From: Amia ocellicauda
Lineage: Eukaryota; Chordata; Actinopteri; Amiiformes; Amiidae
DNA: 64,000 bases
NCBI RefSeq assembly: GCF_036373705.1
Contig: NC_089863.1
Coordinates: 35,787,227 to 35,851,226 of the forward strand
Reading direction: 5' to 3'
A program made the position numbers and the translations under genes. Below, one piece after another: positions 21,075 through 31,650 of this stretch (its first letter is position 1; each line of letters opens with the position of its first letter). The notes below the pieces were generated by a model, which was not told the origin of the DNA, searched no databases, and saw only the letters and a program-made list of their open reading frames with translations.

Positions 21075-23102
21075 ATGGCGGTGATGCACGCGTTGGTGAA
21101 GTGGGAAAGCGGGGTCGACAAAGACTCTTACAGCGTGATTCCCACTGCTTGCTTTCGCAATTTTGATTTATTCAGCATTGCTGATGATGACGAAGAGACG
21201 ACTCGAAACTTCAGAGCAGAGTGGAGAGACACGAACAAACCTCCAAAAGGTGGATGGCCTGTCCATGAAGCGCAGATCATTATGACTGGTAACAATGTTT
21301 ATTTAAAAAAAAAAAACATTAAAGTCTTTACATGCTATTTGATATACACTCACCTAAAGGATTATTAGGAACACCTGTTCAATTTCTCATTAATGCAATT
21401 ATCTAATCAACCAATCACATGGCAGTTGCTTCAATGCATTTAGGGGTGTGGTCCTGGTCAAGACAATCTCCTGAACTCCAAACTGAATGTCTGAATGGGA
21501 ATGAAAGGTGATTTAAGCAATTTTGAGCGTGGCATGGTTGTTGGTGCCAGACGGGCCGGTCTGAGTATTTCACAATCTGCTCAGTTACTGGGATTTTCAC
21601 GCACAACCATTTCTAGGGTTTACAAAGAATGGTGTGAAAAGGGAAAAACATCCAGTATGCGGCAGTCCTGTGGGCGAAAATGCCTTGTTGATGCTAGAGG
21701 TCAGAGGAGAATGGGCCGACTGATTCAAGCTGATAGAAGAGCAACTTTGACTGAAATAACCACTCGTTACAACCGAGGAATGCAGCAAAGCATTTGTGAA
21801 GCCACAACACGTACAACCTTGAGGCGGATGGGCTACAACAGCAGAAGACCCCAGCGGGTACCACTCATCTCCACTACAAATAGGAAAAAGAGGCTACAAT
21901 TTGCACAAGCTCACCAAAATTGGACAGTTGAAGACTGGAAAAATGTTGCCTGGTCTGATGAGTCTCGATTTCTGTTGAGACATTCAGATGGTAGAGTCAG
22001 AATTTGGCGTAAACAGAATGAGAACATGCATCCATCATGCCTTGTTACCACTGTGCAGGCTGGTGGTGGTGGTGTAATGGTGTGGGGGATGTTTTCTTGG
22101 CACACTTTAGGCCCCTTAGTGCCAATTGGGCATCGTTTAAATGCCACGGCCTACCTGAGCATTGTTTCTGACCATGTCCATCTCTTTATGACCACCATGT
22201 ACCCATCCTCTGATGGCTACTTCCAGCAGGATAATGCACCATGTCACAAAGGTCGAATCATTTCAAATTGGTTTCTTGAACATGACAATGAGTTCACTGT
22301 ACTAAACTGGCCCCCACAGTCACCAGATCTCAACCCAATAGAGCATCTTTGGGATGTGGTGGAACGGGAGCTTCGTGCCCTGGATGTGCATCCCACAAAT
22401 CTCCATCAACTGCAAGATGCTATCCTATCAATATGGGCCAACATTTCTAAAGAATGCTTTCAGCACCTTGTTGAATCAATGCCACGTAGAATTAAGGCAG
22501 TTCTGAAGGCGAAAGGGGCTCAAACACAGTATTAGTATGGTGTTCCTAATAATCCTTTAGGTGAGTGTATACAATCACAGTATATTTGAAATGAATGTTT
22601 AAGTTATTAATGTGTTGTACTTCTAACATACTCTTATAACATGGTAGGTGGTGGTGAGGGCACTAAAAACTCGTCATACATGACTGGCATTTGTAAGAAC
22701 GATTTATTGTGTGTTGTGCTTTACAATAAAATCCCCCAAATCACAAAATAAATTAAACCAGATATAATTTAACTTCAGTTTTGATTCAGTGTTGGCTGTT
22801 CATCTTAATTTGTATGGTCAAAGCACAGTATTTTTATGACAAATAAAAATAATCCCCAAATATCTGTGGACATAATGCAGGGTTTTATTTATTTTATTTT
22901 TATTTTAGGAAAAGAAGGCGAACTAAGAAGAAAACTTAATGACCTAACAAAAATGCCCTGTCCTAAAATGAAGACAGTACCTAAACCAAACAAAAAACTT
23001 CAAATTTCAGATGATAGTGACCTTGATGAACCACAGTTACCGGTGAGATAATTACTGCAAATATTAAATAAATGTATTGCAGGATTGTGTTTTTTAAATC
23101 AT

Positions 23103-23145
<43 letters not shown>

Positions 23146-24566
23146 TTTTAAACTCTTTTTCTCTCTGAATACAGCACAAAATAAGAAAGAAAACCGATGG
23201 AGCTTCAAGAATTAGATCCCGTCATATTCTACAGACATTTAAAGAGTCCAGTGAAGTTGAGCTACAGCAAAACGTTAAGCAGCTCGAAAAGGAAAACACA
23301 AGACTTAAAATTGAAAACCAATGTCTTCGAAACCGTATGGTTGATGGTAAGTTTTTTTATTTATAGCAAATAATTCCTTACCTTGATAAATGTTATTCTT
23401 CAGTAATTTAGATTCCAGAGTAATGTATTATAGTTGATCATACTGAAGTAATCTAGAACCACAATACAGACTCTTAATGTGCACTGTCTAATAGTTTAAT
23501 AATACTGATTATTAAATAAAGTTTTTCAACATAACTTCATAATCCTACATTAATGACTATATGCATTACATTAGACCTGGTAATTCTTGTATTTTATCTC
23601 TTTTATTTTTTTCGTAGCTAATGTTAATGACCCACAAAAAGGTCAGTTTGCCAATAACATAGAGCAAGTCTCTCAAGTATAATTGCAGGCATTGATGGTT
23701 TTGTTTTCACTTTGTATTAAATATATTACTAGAAATGATTATCATTTAATACTAAGGTTTTTTTCTCCAGAGATTCCAGACCTTTTGGACAATCTGAAAA
23801 AAATTGTAACAAAAGCCACATTTATCAGCGATGAAGACAAAAGTGTGTCACCATCAAGTGGTTCTGACAGCCCCACAGCAAATTGTTCTGAATCTGACAA
23901 AGAATCACCAAAACAGGTATAACACTCTTGGTCTACAATATTACAAAGACAAGGTAAAAATATATATATTGAAAACAAATATTGGTTGTAAACAATCTAA
24001 TGATGCTACATTATCAGTTATATTCATAGTTAAAGTTGATAATAAGAATGTAATTGAATTATGGGTGTCACAGATTCACTGACTTTATTATGTCTGTAAA
24101 TTAATAAACTTAGAATTGAGACATACTGTGGTCTTTAATAACACATTTCTGTAACATAATCACAGCCTTACTGATAATGTATTCCACTTAACATAATATA
24201 AGAATAGTTTGGGGATAAACTTGTTTTTTATTTACCATTGTCTTTTAGGTGGAAATATTCCCAGGCACTGGAGTTTACATTGACAAACTGTCCTGGATCC
24301 TTGCAGAGAGGTGCAGCACGAATACGTCATATGCAAGAACCCTGACGGTTGCTGTCTTTGACTTTCCAACATTACTAAAGAGCAATCTTCGTGGTGGTGG
24401 CAGCAAGAGAGATCCAACTTCGGAGACATTAAGATCCTCATTGATGTTATTGAGGATCATATACAGCTGCCTTCGGAAGGACACGACGTGTTTCAGTTGC
24501 GGGGCTTTGCAGCCCAGCGGGACCCTCTTAATGCCGGACATCAGCTGCCCGAGCCGGTGCGGATGA
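21075..24566 (+). CDS. BEN-domain protein, BEND5-like layout, left copy (3' end cut by LINE)
   Basis: Six exons with GT-AG junctions keep one frame of 335 codons: 21,075-21,288; 22,909-23,042; 23,175-23,346; 23,618-23,641; 23,771-23,916; 24,249-24,566. Residues 1-72 (ALVKW...SVIP...WPVHEAQII) match the N-terminal domain style of BEND5, which has a short hydrophobic-W-A-Q-I-L motif. Exon 2 gives a basic nuclear-type segment, exon 3 a coiled coil (VELQQNVKQLEKENTRLKIE), and exon 5 a Ser/Asp-rich linker. Exon 6 opens the BEN fold (GVYIDKLSWILAERC, ARTLTVAVFDF, LLKSNLRGG). BEN domains bind DNA or chromatin partners. The second half of the domain is missing, because from about 24,432 the frame runs through antisense LINE ORF1. 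Intron 1 holds an intact Tc1/mariner element and intron 2 an AT run. It could be a working truncated regulator or a relic; the open frame favours recent origin. Confidence 0.7.
21347..22567 (+). mobile_element. Intact Tc1/mariner element, DD36E (Incomer-like)
   Basis: Length 1,221 bp with 29-bp terminal inverted repeats beginning CACTCACCTAAAGGATTATT, flanked by TA on both sides (21,345-21,346 and 22,568-22,569). The single open transposase frame lies inside. The right arm shows the unoccupied site ...GATA-TA-TACA... at 44,341-44,350, so the insertion came after the arms formed. It lies in intron 1 of the BEN gene in the same orientation. Confidence 0.95.
21495..22535 (+). CDS. Tc1/mariner transposase, complete, DD36E
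   Basis: An uninterrupted frame of 346 codons, the usual length for the family. Residues 1-50 form the first helix-turn-helix (NFERGMVVGARRAGLSISQS) and 60-125 the second, followed by a basic GRKC/RRMGR stretch. The catalytic triad is D155 (AWSDESRF), D246 (YFQQDNAPCHKG) and E283 (LNPIEHLW), with 36 residues between the last two. That spacing is the mark of the DD36E Incomer family, not the DD34E of Sleeping Beauty-type elements. The glycine-rich GGGGVMVWG box is present. The start codon lies 148 bp inside the element, and the stop comes 30 bp before the 3' end. No defect is visible, so it could encode active enzyme; activity is inference. Confidence 0.95.
   Translation: MGMKGDLSNFERGMVVGARRAGLSISQSAQLLGFSRTTISRVYKEWCEKGKTSSMRQSCGRKCLVDARGQRRMGRLIQADRRATLTEITTRYNRGMQQSICEATTRTTLRRMGYNSRRPQRVPLISTTNRKKRLQFAQAHQNWTVEDWKNVAWSDESRFLLRHSDGRVRIWRKQNENMHPSCLVTTVQAGGGGVMVWGMFSWHTLGPLVPIGHRLNATAYLSIVSDHVHLFMTTMYPSSDGYFQQDNAPCHKGRIISNWFLEHDNEFTVLNWPPQSPDLNPIEHLWDVVERELRALDVHPTNLHQLQDAILSIWANISKECFQHLVESMPRRIKAVLKAKGAQTQY
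23108..23142. repeat. AT microsatellite in BEN intron 2 (left)
   Basis: About 17 AT repeats. The mirror tract at 43,737-43,806 has about 33-35 repeats, so the tract has changed length since the arms split. Confidence 0.9.
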
Positions 24567-25040
24567 ACGGAGGGACGTTAGACAGCGTTACCTTCCGGGC
24601 AGGAGCAGCGAGCGGCAACACCGGGGTGAAAGTGTCGTCTAACACTGTGCCATTAGCCACTAGCTGATTGAGCAGATCAGTGGTTTTTAAGAAGATAACA
24701 ATGGCAGCAGACTTGATATTTTCACACCCTGCTACCTCCCCAACCGCTAACACACACTGCTCTAGGGGGCAGAACTGCACCGGAGCGATCTTGACTCCAT
24801 GGCGTCGGGTCAGTTTTTCAAAAGACGCATTCAGGGGGTCCGACCCCCCGACCCGGGAAGAACTACCGGTACTCCCCCCTCCCCTCCCCTGTTCCCCCAC
24901 AATAAGAAAAGCACTGAAAACAGAAGACAAAATAAACAAACTGAAAAAAGTAAAGCAACAAAAAAACGCAGCCAAAGGACAGAGCTCTCAGCAGCACTCC
25001 CGCTCACTGCAGACCCCTCCCACACACTCCCAGCTGAGAG
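24432..25040 (-). mobile_element. LINE ORF1 fragment (Tx1/L1-type), left arm
   Basis: Read on the minus strand, 24,975-24,541 gives HGVKIAPVQFCPLEQCVLAV, then IVIFLKTTDLLNQLVANGTV and APARKVTLSNVPPFIR. After a frameshift at 24,541, IKRVPLGCKAPQLKHVVSF and RRQLYMILNN follow. These are the conserved blocks of the ORF1 protein of fish L1/Tx1-type LINEs that lies ahead of its CCHC knuckle. The knuckle is absent because homology stops at about 24,432, where BEN exon 6 begins. Upstream in element sense, the 5' side abuts a TC run (25,038-25,085). A LINE that keeps its 5' end but loses its middle is not a normal 5' truncation. Confidence 0.75.
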
Positions 25041-25089
25041 AGAGAGAGAGAGAGAGAGAGAGTGTCTGTCTGTCTCTCTCTCTCTGTAG

Positions 25090-25830
25090 ATGCATCATAG
25101 GGAACATATGTAACAATCTCTCTTTTTGTTTACCAAAAATGAGAATGAACGTATTTCAAGTGGGTGTTGCCTTGGTTGGAAACGTTTTAAGATTATTTAT
25201 GAAGTGTAAAGTGGATTTGTCTCAGTTCTCCGTAGTTTTCAATGTATGTGCCATTCAGTAGCGTTCATGTTACAGATGTGCCCTATGCAGTGGTAGGGTC
25301 AATAAAATGTCAGTAAAACTTTATTTTAGCAATTATGGAGGGGAAGAACTGCAAATAGAGGGTCCCCACTAATTATCTAACTTACCAACAACGTTTCAAA
25401 TTAGGTCTTGCGAAGCTGCCAAATAATGCTGTATAATCGTATGTGTCTTCATACACCGGCTGCTATAGTCTGATAGCTTTGATTATATATATATATTTTC
25501 TCGTGAACCACAAATGCTATTTGCTTGATTTTTACAGAGTATGTTATAAATACCATTGTTATGAAGCCTGACAAATTGTATGCTGTAATTATGAATATTT
25601 TCAAATCATTTGTTTGTTTTTCCTAACATGTTACAAATGTTCCCTATGTGAAAGATGCATTATATCTTAATAACGTCTAAACAATTAAAGATATACAGAT
25701 TATTATTTTCGGTAAAGTTATAACACATTGCTATTAACTATGTGTGTCAGTAAAAGTTTAAAAAATCCTAATAATTTTTTATTGATCCTGCAAAATAGGT
25801 GTTTAGGGAACATTTGTAACATTAGGGTTA
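25090..25830. promoter_or_regulatory. Four copies of AGGGAACATWTGTAAC-type motif, alternating strands
   Basis: The 16-bp motif occurs near 25,097 (plus), 25,270 (minus, diverged), 25,631 (minus) and 25,808 (plus), and is mirrored in the right arm near 41,040, 41,215, 41,575 and 41,750. Nothing coding is seen in the interval. It may be a protein-binding element or part of an unrecognised repeat. Confidence 0.4.
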
Positions 25831-26035
25831 CGATTTGCCATAGACGCGGAATGAGTTTGATTGTGATGTTAAATGGGGTTTAAAGACGCAGTCGCCTCGG
25901 TGCTGATTACTATTGCTGTGTTTCTCACTTCTCACTTCTACTCCATGCTTGGGAACGCCCACATCCAGTGACGTCAAAACCGGTGGAAAAGCGGGCCGGT
26001 TCAAAAAAGATCAGCTGGATCCCAGGCCGAGCAGC

Positions 26036-26300
26036 AGCTCCGGCTCCAGCACCGGCACCATGTCGCTGGAAAAGCGCTAAGTGAGCTCACAGTGAGCTCA
26101 GTGTAATGTCTGCTCTGGTGAGCTCACAGTGTGACCTAGTCGTGAGTTCACGTCTTCACTGGGTAGTCCATGACAACTTAATTGACTCAATTCTTGGGCT
26201 TAATTGGTCAAAATGACCATTGGTTGAAGGTACTCAGGGACTGATGTGTAGAGAGACTTATTAAACCTGCAGGATTGTGGTTTTCCCAGAACAGAATTAA
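26036..26300. other. GTGAGCTCA-rich innermost segment of left arm
   Basis: Several GTGAGCTCA/GAGCTCAC repeats occur between 26,078 and 26,150, followed by unique sequence to 26,300. It mirrors 40,740-41,010 and marks the inner limit of arm identity. A GC-rich CAGCTCCGGCTCCAGCACCG stretch precedes it. Confidence 0.6.
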
Positions 26301-26304
26301 CCAG

Positions 26305-28118
26305 TGTAGCGTTATGTTGGGTGTATTCTGATAAGAGCATTTTAGCTCTGAGCTGAAGCACTGATCTAAAGAAGACCTCTCCCCCCCAAATTTATCAGAT
26401 TTCCTTAACTCATCAGCATGTGAACTGGTTTACATCAAAGTGACAGTCTTGGGAGGATGGCACCAAGAATGGGCCAAATAGCTTGGAATCCCTGCTGTGA
26501 GATGTCTGGGGAAGGGGGCCTGTAGGAAATAAAAACTCTTTGAAATGGACGAGAGCCGAAATCCCGACACAGAGCTACGAACCCGTGCCAACCGGCATTT
26601 CCAAAAGATGGCATGGATTGACATCAGTCATAAATCAAGCCCCCCTCCAATAGGACACTGGGGGCTGAAGCCGAAATCCAATCTCACAAACTAAAGAACC
26701 AATCACCTATTGATCTGACAGGCGTATAAAGGGTAACGCACGGCATCTCTCTCTCTCTCTCACCTAAACCAGTAACTCGCTGCCACAGCTCAACTTGTAT
26801 CTCTGTTGCCAGAACCGGAACCAGAAACCAACTAAGTCTTTACCAGCAACAGAAGGGATAAACTGGGAGAAGGAGATTGAGCCGTACGAAGAATTCTTTT
26901 AAAGGACTTTATTAAATAAAGAACTTTACAGACTGCGCTGCCCGCCTGTGCCCAGCCATCCAGCTGGACAATTGACTAAGTCGACTGAATACGAAAGTCA
27001 TTTAAATAGCTATTTGAGTCTTAAGAAACTTGACCCTTGGAACGAACAGGGCCCTGCTTTCCTCAAAGACTTTGTCTTCAAGTAACTACGGTGGAACCCT
27101 GCTTACAAAGAAGATTTTGTGCACAACCTTGGAGCCTTCAAACCAGTGGAAAATCTGTTTGGAAAAGACTCTACATTCGCGAAACCCCAACTTCCAGGTG
27201 CATCGACTGAGTGGAAGTTCTTGGACAAAGCCGAACCGGACTGCCTTTGTTCCAAACCACACGGACCTCGTGCCGTGTGCTGTTATCTGAGCCCGAAGCC
27301 AGAGAGGCCTCTCTGCGACGAAGTTCACATAAGTTTAACAGTTTGGAGTTTGTGATTCATGACATTTGAGAAATCAATTAGAAATGTTAATCTGTGATTC
27401 ATAACTCTAGAATGTGTAATATCATTTAGTTTTCTTAAATATAAATGTGTGTTGCATTCAACTGTTTTGTTGATAATTTTAGAAATAAAATCTGTCAACG
27501 CCGAGAAATATCTTCTCATTCCTGTTTAACTGTTTAGTCTGAAATTGACACAAGTTAATAGACACCAGATTATAGGTGGCCCTGCCTATCCTTAATCATT
27601 GAATAATAATCAGTTAAGGGAAATTGTGGTAACAAGTAATGATAGGATCTTTCTCTCCACCTAAACGTTAATGAGACTGATATATATATAACGAGAAGTT
27701 ACCTGACATAAATACTAACCTGCATAGTTATTGAATGTCTGACTAACAATACTAATGAGAGACTCACCTTCGTCTTACTAACCGGTATTGTAGTCAATGT
27801 GTTTATAACCTTTTTTGTTTAATGATTTGTGTGTTATCATATGCGATCCCATGGTCTTTGATTTGGTCACGGAAGTGATTTGTCTTTGATTTGTTGATCT
27901 AGAGTTGAATTTTAATTAGTTTTTCCCTTTTGTATAATTAGTGTAGTGCTACATTTAGTCTTTGTTTTTGAATAAATTTGACAATTTATATCTTTGGAAT
28001 TGGTGTCTGCATCCAATTATTACAGAAAATGAGTTCTACAAGATTCCAGGATTCGTGATAAGGTGATACTATAAATTCACTTCTTTAATTGAATTTTATA
28101 AGTGTACCTTACGCTACA
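26305..28118 (+). mobile_element. LTR-A, whole LTR (retroviral fossil)
   Basis: 1,814 bp, starting TGTAGCGTTATG and ending TTACGCTACA. The flanks (CCAG left, CCTT right) do not repeat each other, so the two ends probably come from different insertions joined by recombination. Its left end coincides with the inner limit of the left arm. There is no viral interior on either side. Confidence 0.85.
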
Positions 28119-28333
28119 CCTTTGACCACCACGTCTTCCTCCTCCCACTGCTTGACCTCTATTGTGACCTGGATCACCTGCCGGCTCCATGTTATCGCTG
28201 TGTTGTTGAGGTGGATAGCACGCATTTCACTCGATACTCGTACCACAATGTGAAATCAATCATCAATAACCAGTTGGCAGTATTGGAAAAGCAATTACAA
28301 GGGCCTGCATACATACAGTAATGTCAAATCTGA
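28119..28333 (-). mobile_element. Piece of IS630-type element
   Basis: Matches 49,455-49,667 of the right-arm copy in the same orientation and ends at CTGA, the target site of the LTR-B insertion. Confidence 0.75.
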
Positions 28334-29430
28334 TGTGGAAGAACAATTCCTTTATCCCTCTGTTCTCCACCAGGGTTGTGCTGATCGCCTCGATTGGCAA
28401 GTTTGCAGTGTGAGGAGTGGATCCATGTCGTCGTTCCTAGGCACTTCACAGCTGTGTGGGTGGTCAGGAGCACCTGGTAGGGCCCTGTCCACCTGGGCTG
28501 TTGGGAGGACTTTCTCTTGTGTGCTTTGATATACACAGTCATCTTGCTGGAAGGGGTGGTAAACCTGCTGGGATGGTTCAGTCTGGGCGGCTTTCATCTG
28601 TGAATGGACAGCTTCGAAAGCACGTGTTAGTCCCATACAAAAAGACAACATAGCATCATCCATCAAGTGGATGTCCATTTCCCTTACAGACAATGGAGGA
28701 GTGATGGAGAGTCTCATAAGTCATCCCATAATAATCTCACACGGAGAAAGACCTGTATTTCTCAATTTGCTGACGATTTCATTGTCATTAGGACTATAGG
28801 AAGGGGATCTGGACGTTTGAGTCCTGTTTGTTTGCATATATTAGACAGCTTATTCTTTAATATCCCATTTTGTTTCTCCACTGCTCCAGCTGACTGAGCC
28901 TGATGGGGCAGTGAAAATGTTGTTTACCTCGCAGGGCTTTGCATAGTTCCTGCACTATTGTCCCAGTGAAGTGAGTGTTCCTATCACTGGAAATTTCCCT
29001 GGAATGCGAAATCTACATATAACATCCCTTAACTGTATTTTTGCTACTTTTACTACTTCAGCCTTCCTACGGGATAGGCTTCAACCCATTTAGAACACCT
29101 ATATATTATTACAAGTATATATTCATATCCACAACATTTAAGCTTTTGAACACAATCTATTTGCATATTGCAGGATTATGAGCTTGACAAATGTGGCAAG
29201 TTCTACAATATTGCTAAGCTGTTACTATAAAACCTGGGGCAAACCAATTTAAAAGACTGATGCACACATCCCCCCTTTGCCCGTGTGGCCAACACCATGC
29301 GCCACATGGGCAAACCAGGGAAAGAGTGCCTGTGAGGCAACCAATGCATTAGCAAATGTTTGAGCTCTCTTATGGAAGGTGCAGTGGCCAGTTGCAATTT
29401 CCTGGAGCTTTTACAGTGCATCTCAAATTA
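28334..29430 (-). mobile_element. ERV-B integrase-region fossil, class I (gamma/epsilon-like)
   Basis: On the minus strand, blocks of a retroviral integrase can be recognised, including the C-terminal RWTGPYQVLLTTHTAVK and WIHSSHCK typical of murine leukaemia virus-like integrases. The 28,334 end is the last bases of LTR-B, next to the same CTGA site used by the solo LTR-B in the arms. It is broken, with several breaks, and no env is seen. Confidence 0.65.
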
Positions 29431-30684
29431 AATTTCATCCAGCCCCAGGTCATAAAAGTCAAACCCTAGTTACGACATACATAACACATACATTTTGTTG
29501 CTTCAAAGAGAATACAAAAGTCAGCAAAACATTCTTTTTTACAAATTCAGTTTGTAAACTGTATTGTACATATATTTGTTGCGTTTTGATTTATAAACAT
29601 TATACATTGTACAAATCTTAAGTGAAGGGCAATGGACTGATTCTGACTTCATGGCTGTCATTCTATTCATTTGAATAATGTGACATCTCCACTAATAGTA
29701 CATTATAAATTAAACTATCAATAGAAGAATATGTGCTACTGCGGACGTCATCTGAGCAGTTTCACAATATATTGTAGATTCCTATAATCTGGAAAACCTT
29801 TAATTATAGTATTTTAACTTATTTCTCCACTGAGTCAAGCATCACTTCAGCGTAGTGGACCTCAGCATTGGTCTGTTCAAGTTGCTGTGAGGCAACTGCT
29901 GTGAGTCTTTAAAGCCGCGCCCTTGGCCTACTGTGTCTCAACAAGAACACCAGCATCTTCTCCATATGGGTCAGACATCGGTTCCTTCAGGACACGATTC
30001 ATAATATGCATATCTGCCATGTGGAATAAATCAGTCTGAAGACACAATGTGTGGTTCACACAACATCAGAGATCGTCCTTATAAAAGGCATCTCTATCAC
30101 ATTAGTTGACATTCGCACAATCTATAAGGTTTCTAGTAAAGGGACAATTCAAAATAATAATAATCTTGATTCCAATTTATCTCATTTATCAAATTATTTC
30201 AGTACAGCACTCAGCTGTCGTCAGCAGCATCATATCTCCTGTGTTTATTGAATCAGCTTTACTTCCTAGTGTAGATACTCTTTTTGTGTGGAGTTGTCAA
30301 AGTTTCAAAACAATGTGCTTATCTTTGTCCTTTTATCTAACTTAAATACCTGAGACCATTACAATAACTATTACAGCAGCTCCTTCAACACCATAGTTAA
30401 TAGTAGTTGGGTAAATGATGGCAGTTATTAATCTTTGTTTCTCAATTCATTTTTTACCAATAAACCATAATTTGAAATTATTTCCATACTCCTATTATTC
30501 CTATTTTCATTATTATTAGTTTTATGCGGTTGTCATCTAGTATGTGATGTATTCGTCTGTATCAACATCAATATTATTATCATTATTAATACAAGCAGTG
30601 TAAATTACCATTCATTACACTCTTGCTCTGTTTGTAATAAGTTATGAACCCTTACACGTACTTACAGTCTCTGCCTTGTCTCTG

Positions 30685-30766
<82 letters not shown>

Positions 30767-31189
30767 TCAGGCTGCTTGTCTGCTCAGGCGAACAGGGGGA
30801 GCAGAGGAGCACATACGGCCCTTGCCCCCTGCCCCCCTCTTCCTAATTGATAGGGTATTTCTGTTTGTGAAAGGACTATTTCCAAACAGTTTTATAACTT
30901 GCCATGACTATGTTTCATTAAATTAGTTATGTTACACCTTTAGTTATACCTGTAGTAACTTCATTATTTTCCCTCATATTCCAGTCAATCACCATCAGAG
31001 TCTCTCGTGGCAGTACATTTGTCTCACACAGAACAAACTCTCCTTTCTCAACCGCTTTCAATTTTGGATAACATCGCACTGCATCCCAACAGCTGTTCTT
31101 TCTCCTATTCCTAATTTCTTACAAGAAAATGCAAGTTATATTTGATCGATTTGTATTATTACTATTTATATACATTTCACTACATTATT
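29431..31189. other. AT-rich DNA, nothing recognised; CT run inside
   Basis: No frame on either strand looks like a known protein. A 75-bp CT run lies at 30,689-30,763, followed by a GC-rich GGGGGAGCAGAGGAGCACAT stretch. Confidence 0.6.
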
Positions 31190-31650
31190 GTAGTTAATGA
31201 ATGTATTTAATCTTTGGAAAATAAGCCTTTTCATTGATCTCAATAATGATGTCCAGGTACTTCAGGAAAGCACATTTTCAAAAAATGTGTCCAGTCAATG
31301 ATTTCCCCAACTAAGAACCTGCGTGGGCACTAAGACTGTCCTCCTGCGCGGCTCATGTCTTTATTGTGTCACTTCCTCCTATTGAAGTCCAATCTACACC
31401 AGTACAGGTTCAGAAGAACTGTTCCCGAATCCAGATTGAACTGATCAATAGTTAATTTCTTACCTACACATTGTATTTAGGGATCTATTACTAGGGATTT
31501 AAAAACTCTTCATTGTGGAACTCATAGCTTCCAAATGAGCACATCGTTAATTTCCTGGAGTATCTGGTTATCTATTTATCAATATGTAAGAAACCTTCAC
31601 CGAATGTTTGTGGTTGCCTCGGATTCCTATTTCTAAATTTGGCTCTAATT
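31190..31650 (-). repeat. Dispersed repeat, inverted partner at 63,360-63,760
   Basis: The reverse complement matches 63,360-63,760 at roughly 85-90% by eye, with weaker similarity continuing to about 31,050 and 63,890. The family is not recognised. The partner contains an exon-like stretch, which is worn here. Confidence 0.65.

Larger units (their letters stand above)
12275..26300 (+). repeat. Left arm of large inverted repeat
   Basis: Read forward, this stretch matches the reverse complement of 40,740-53,721 in the same order: LTR-A piece, IS630-type element with solo LTR-B, Tc1 fragment, mosaic block, BEN-domain gene, LINE ORF1 piece, and the GTGAGCTCA-rich segment. The lengths of BEN exons 1, 2, 4, 5 and 6 are identical in the two arms and exon 3 differs by 2 bp. 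Left-only sequence includes the intact DD36E element, about 1.3 kb at 19,610-20,880, the LINE 3' part, and about 200 bp at 25,830-26,035. Because each arm has private insertions and deletions, this is a true old duplication and not one molecule read twice. Confidence 0.93.

Noticed and set aside
24668-25261. 197-codon plus-strand frame past the BEN gene
   Set aside because: It is the antisense shadow of the LINE ORF1 frame and of a GA run.
28335-28653. Plus-strand frames of 64-65 codons
   Set aside because: Shadows of the retroviral integrase fossil on the other strand.
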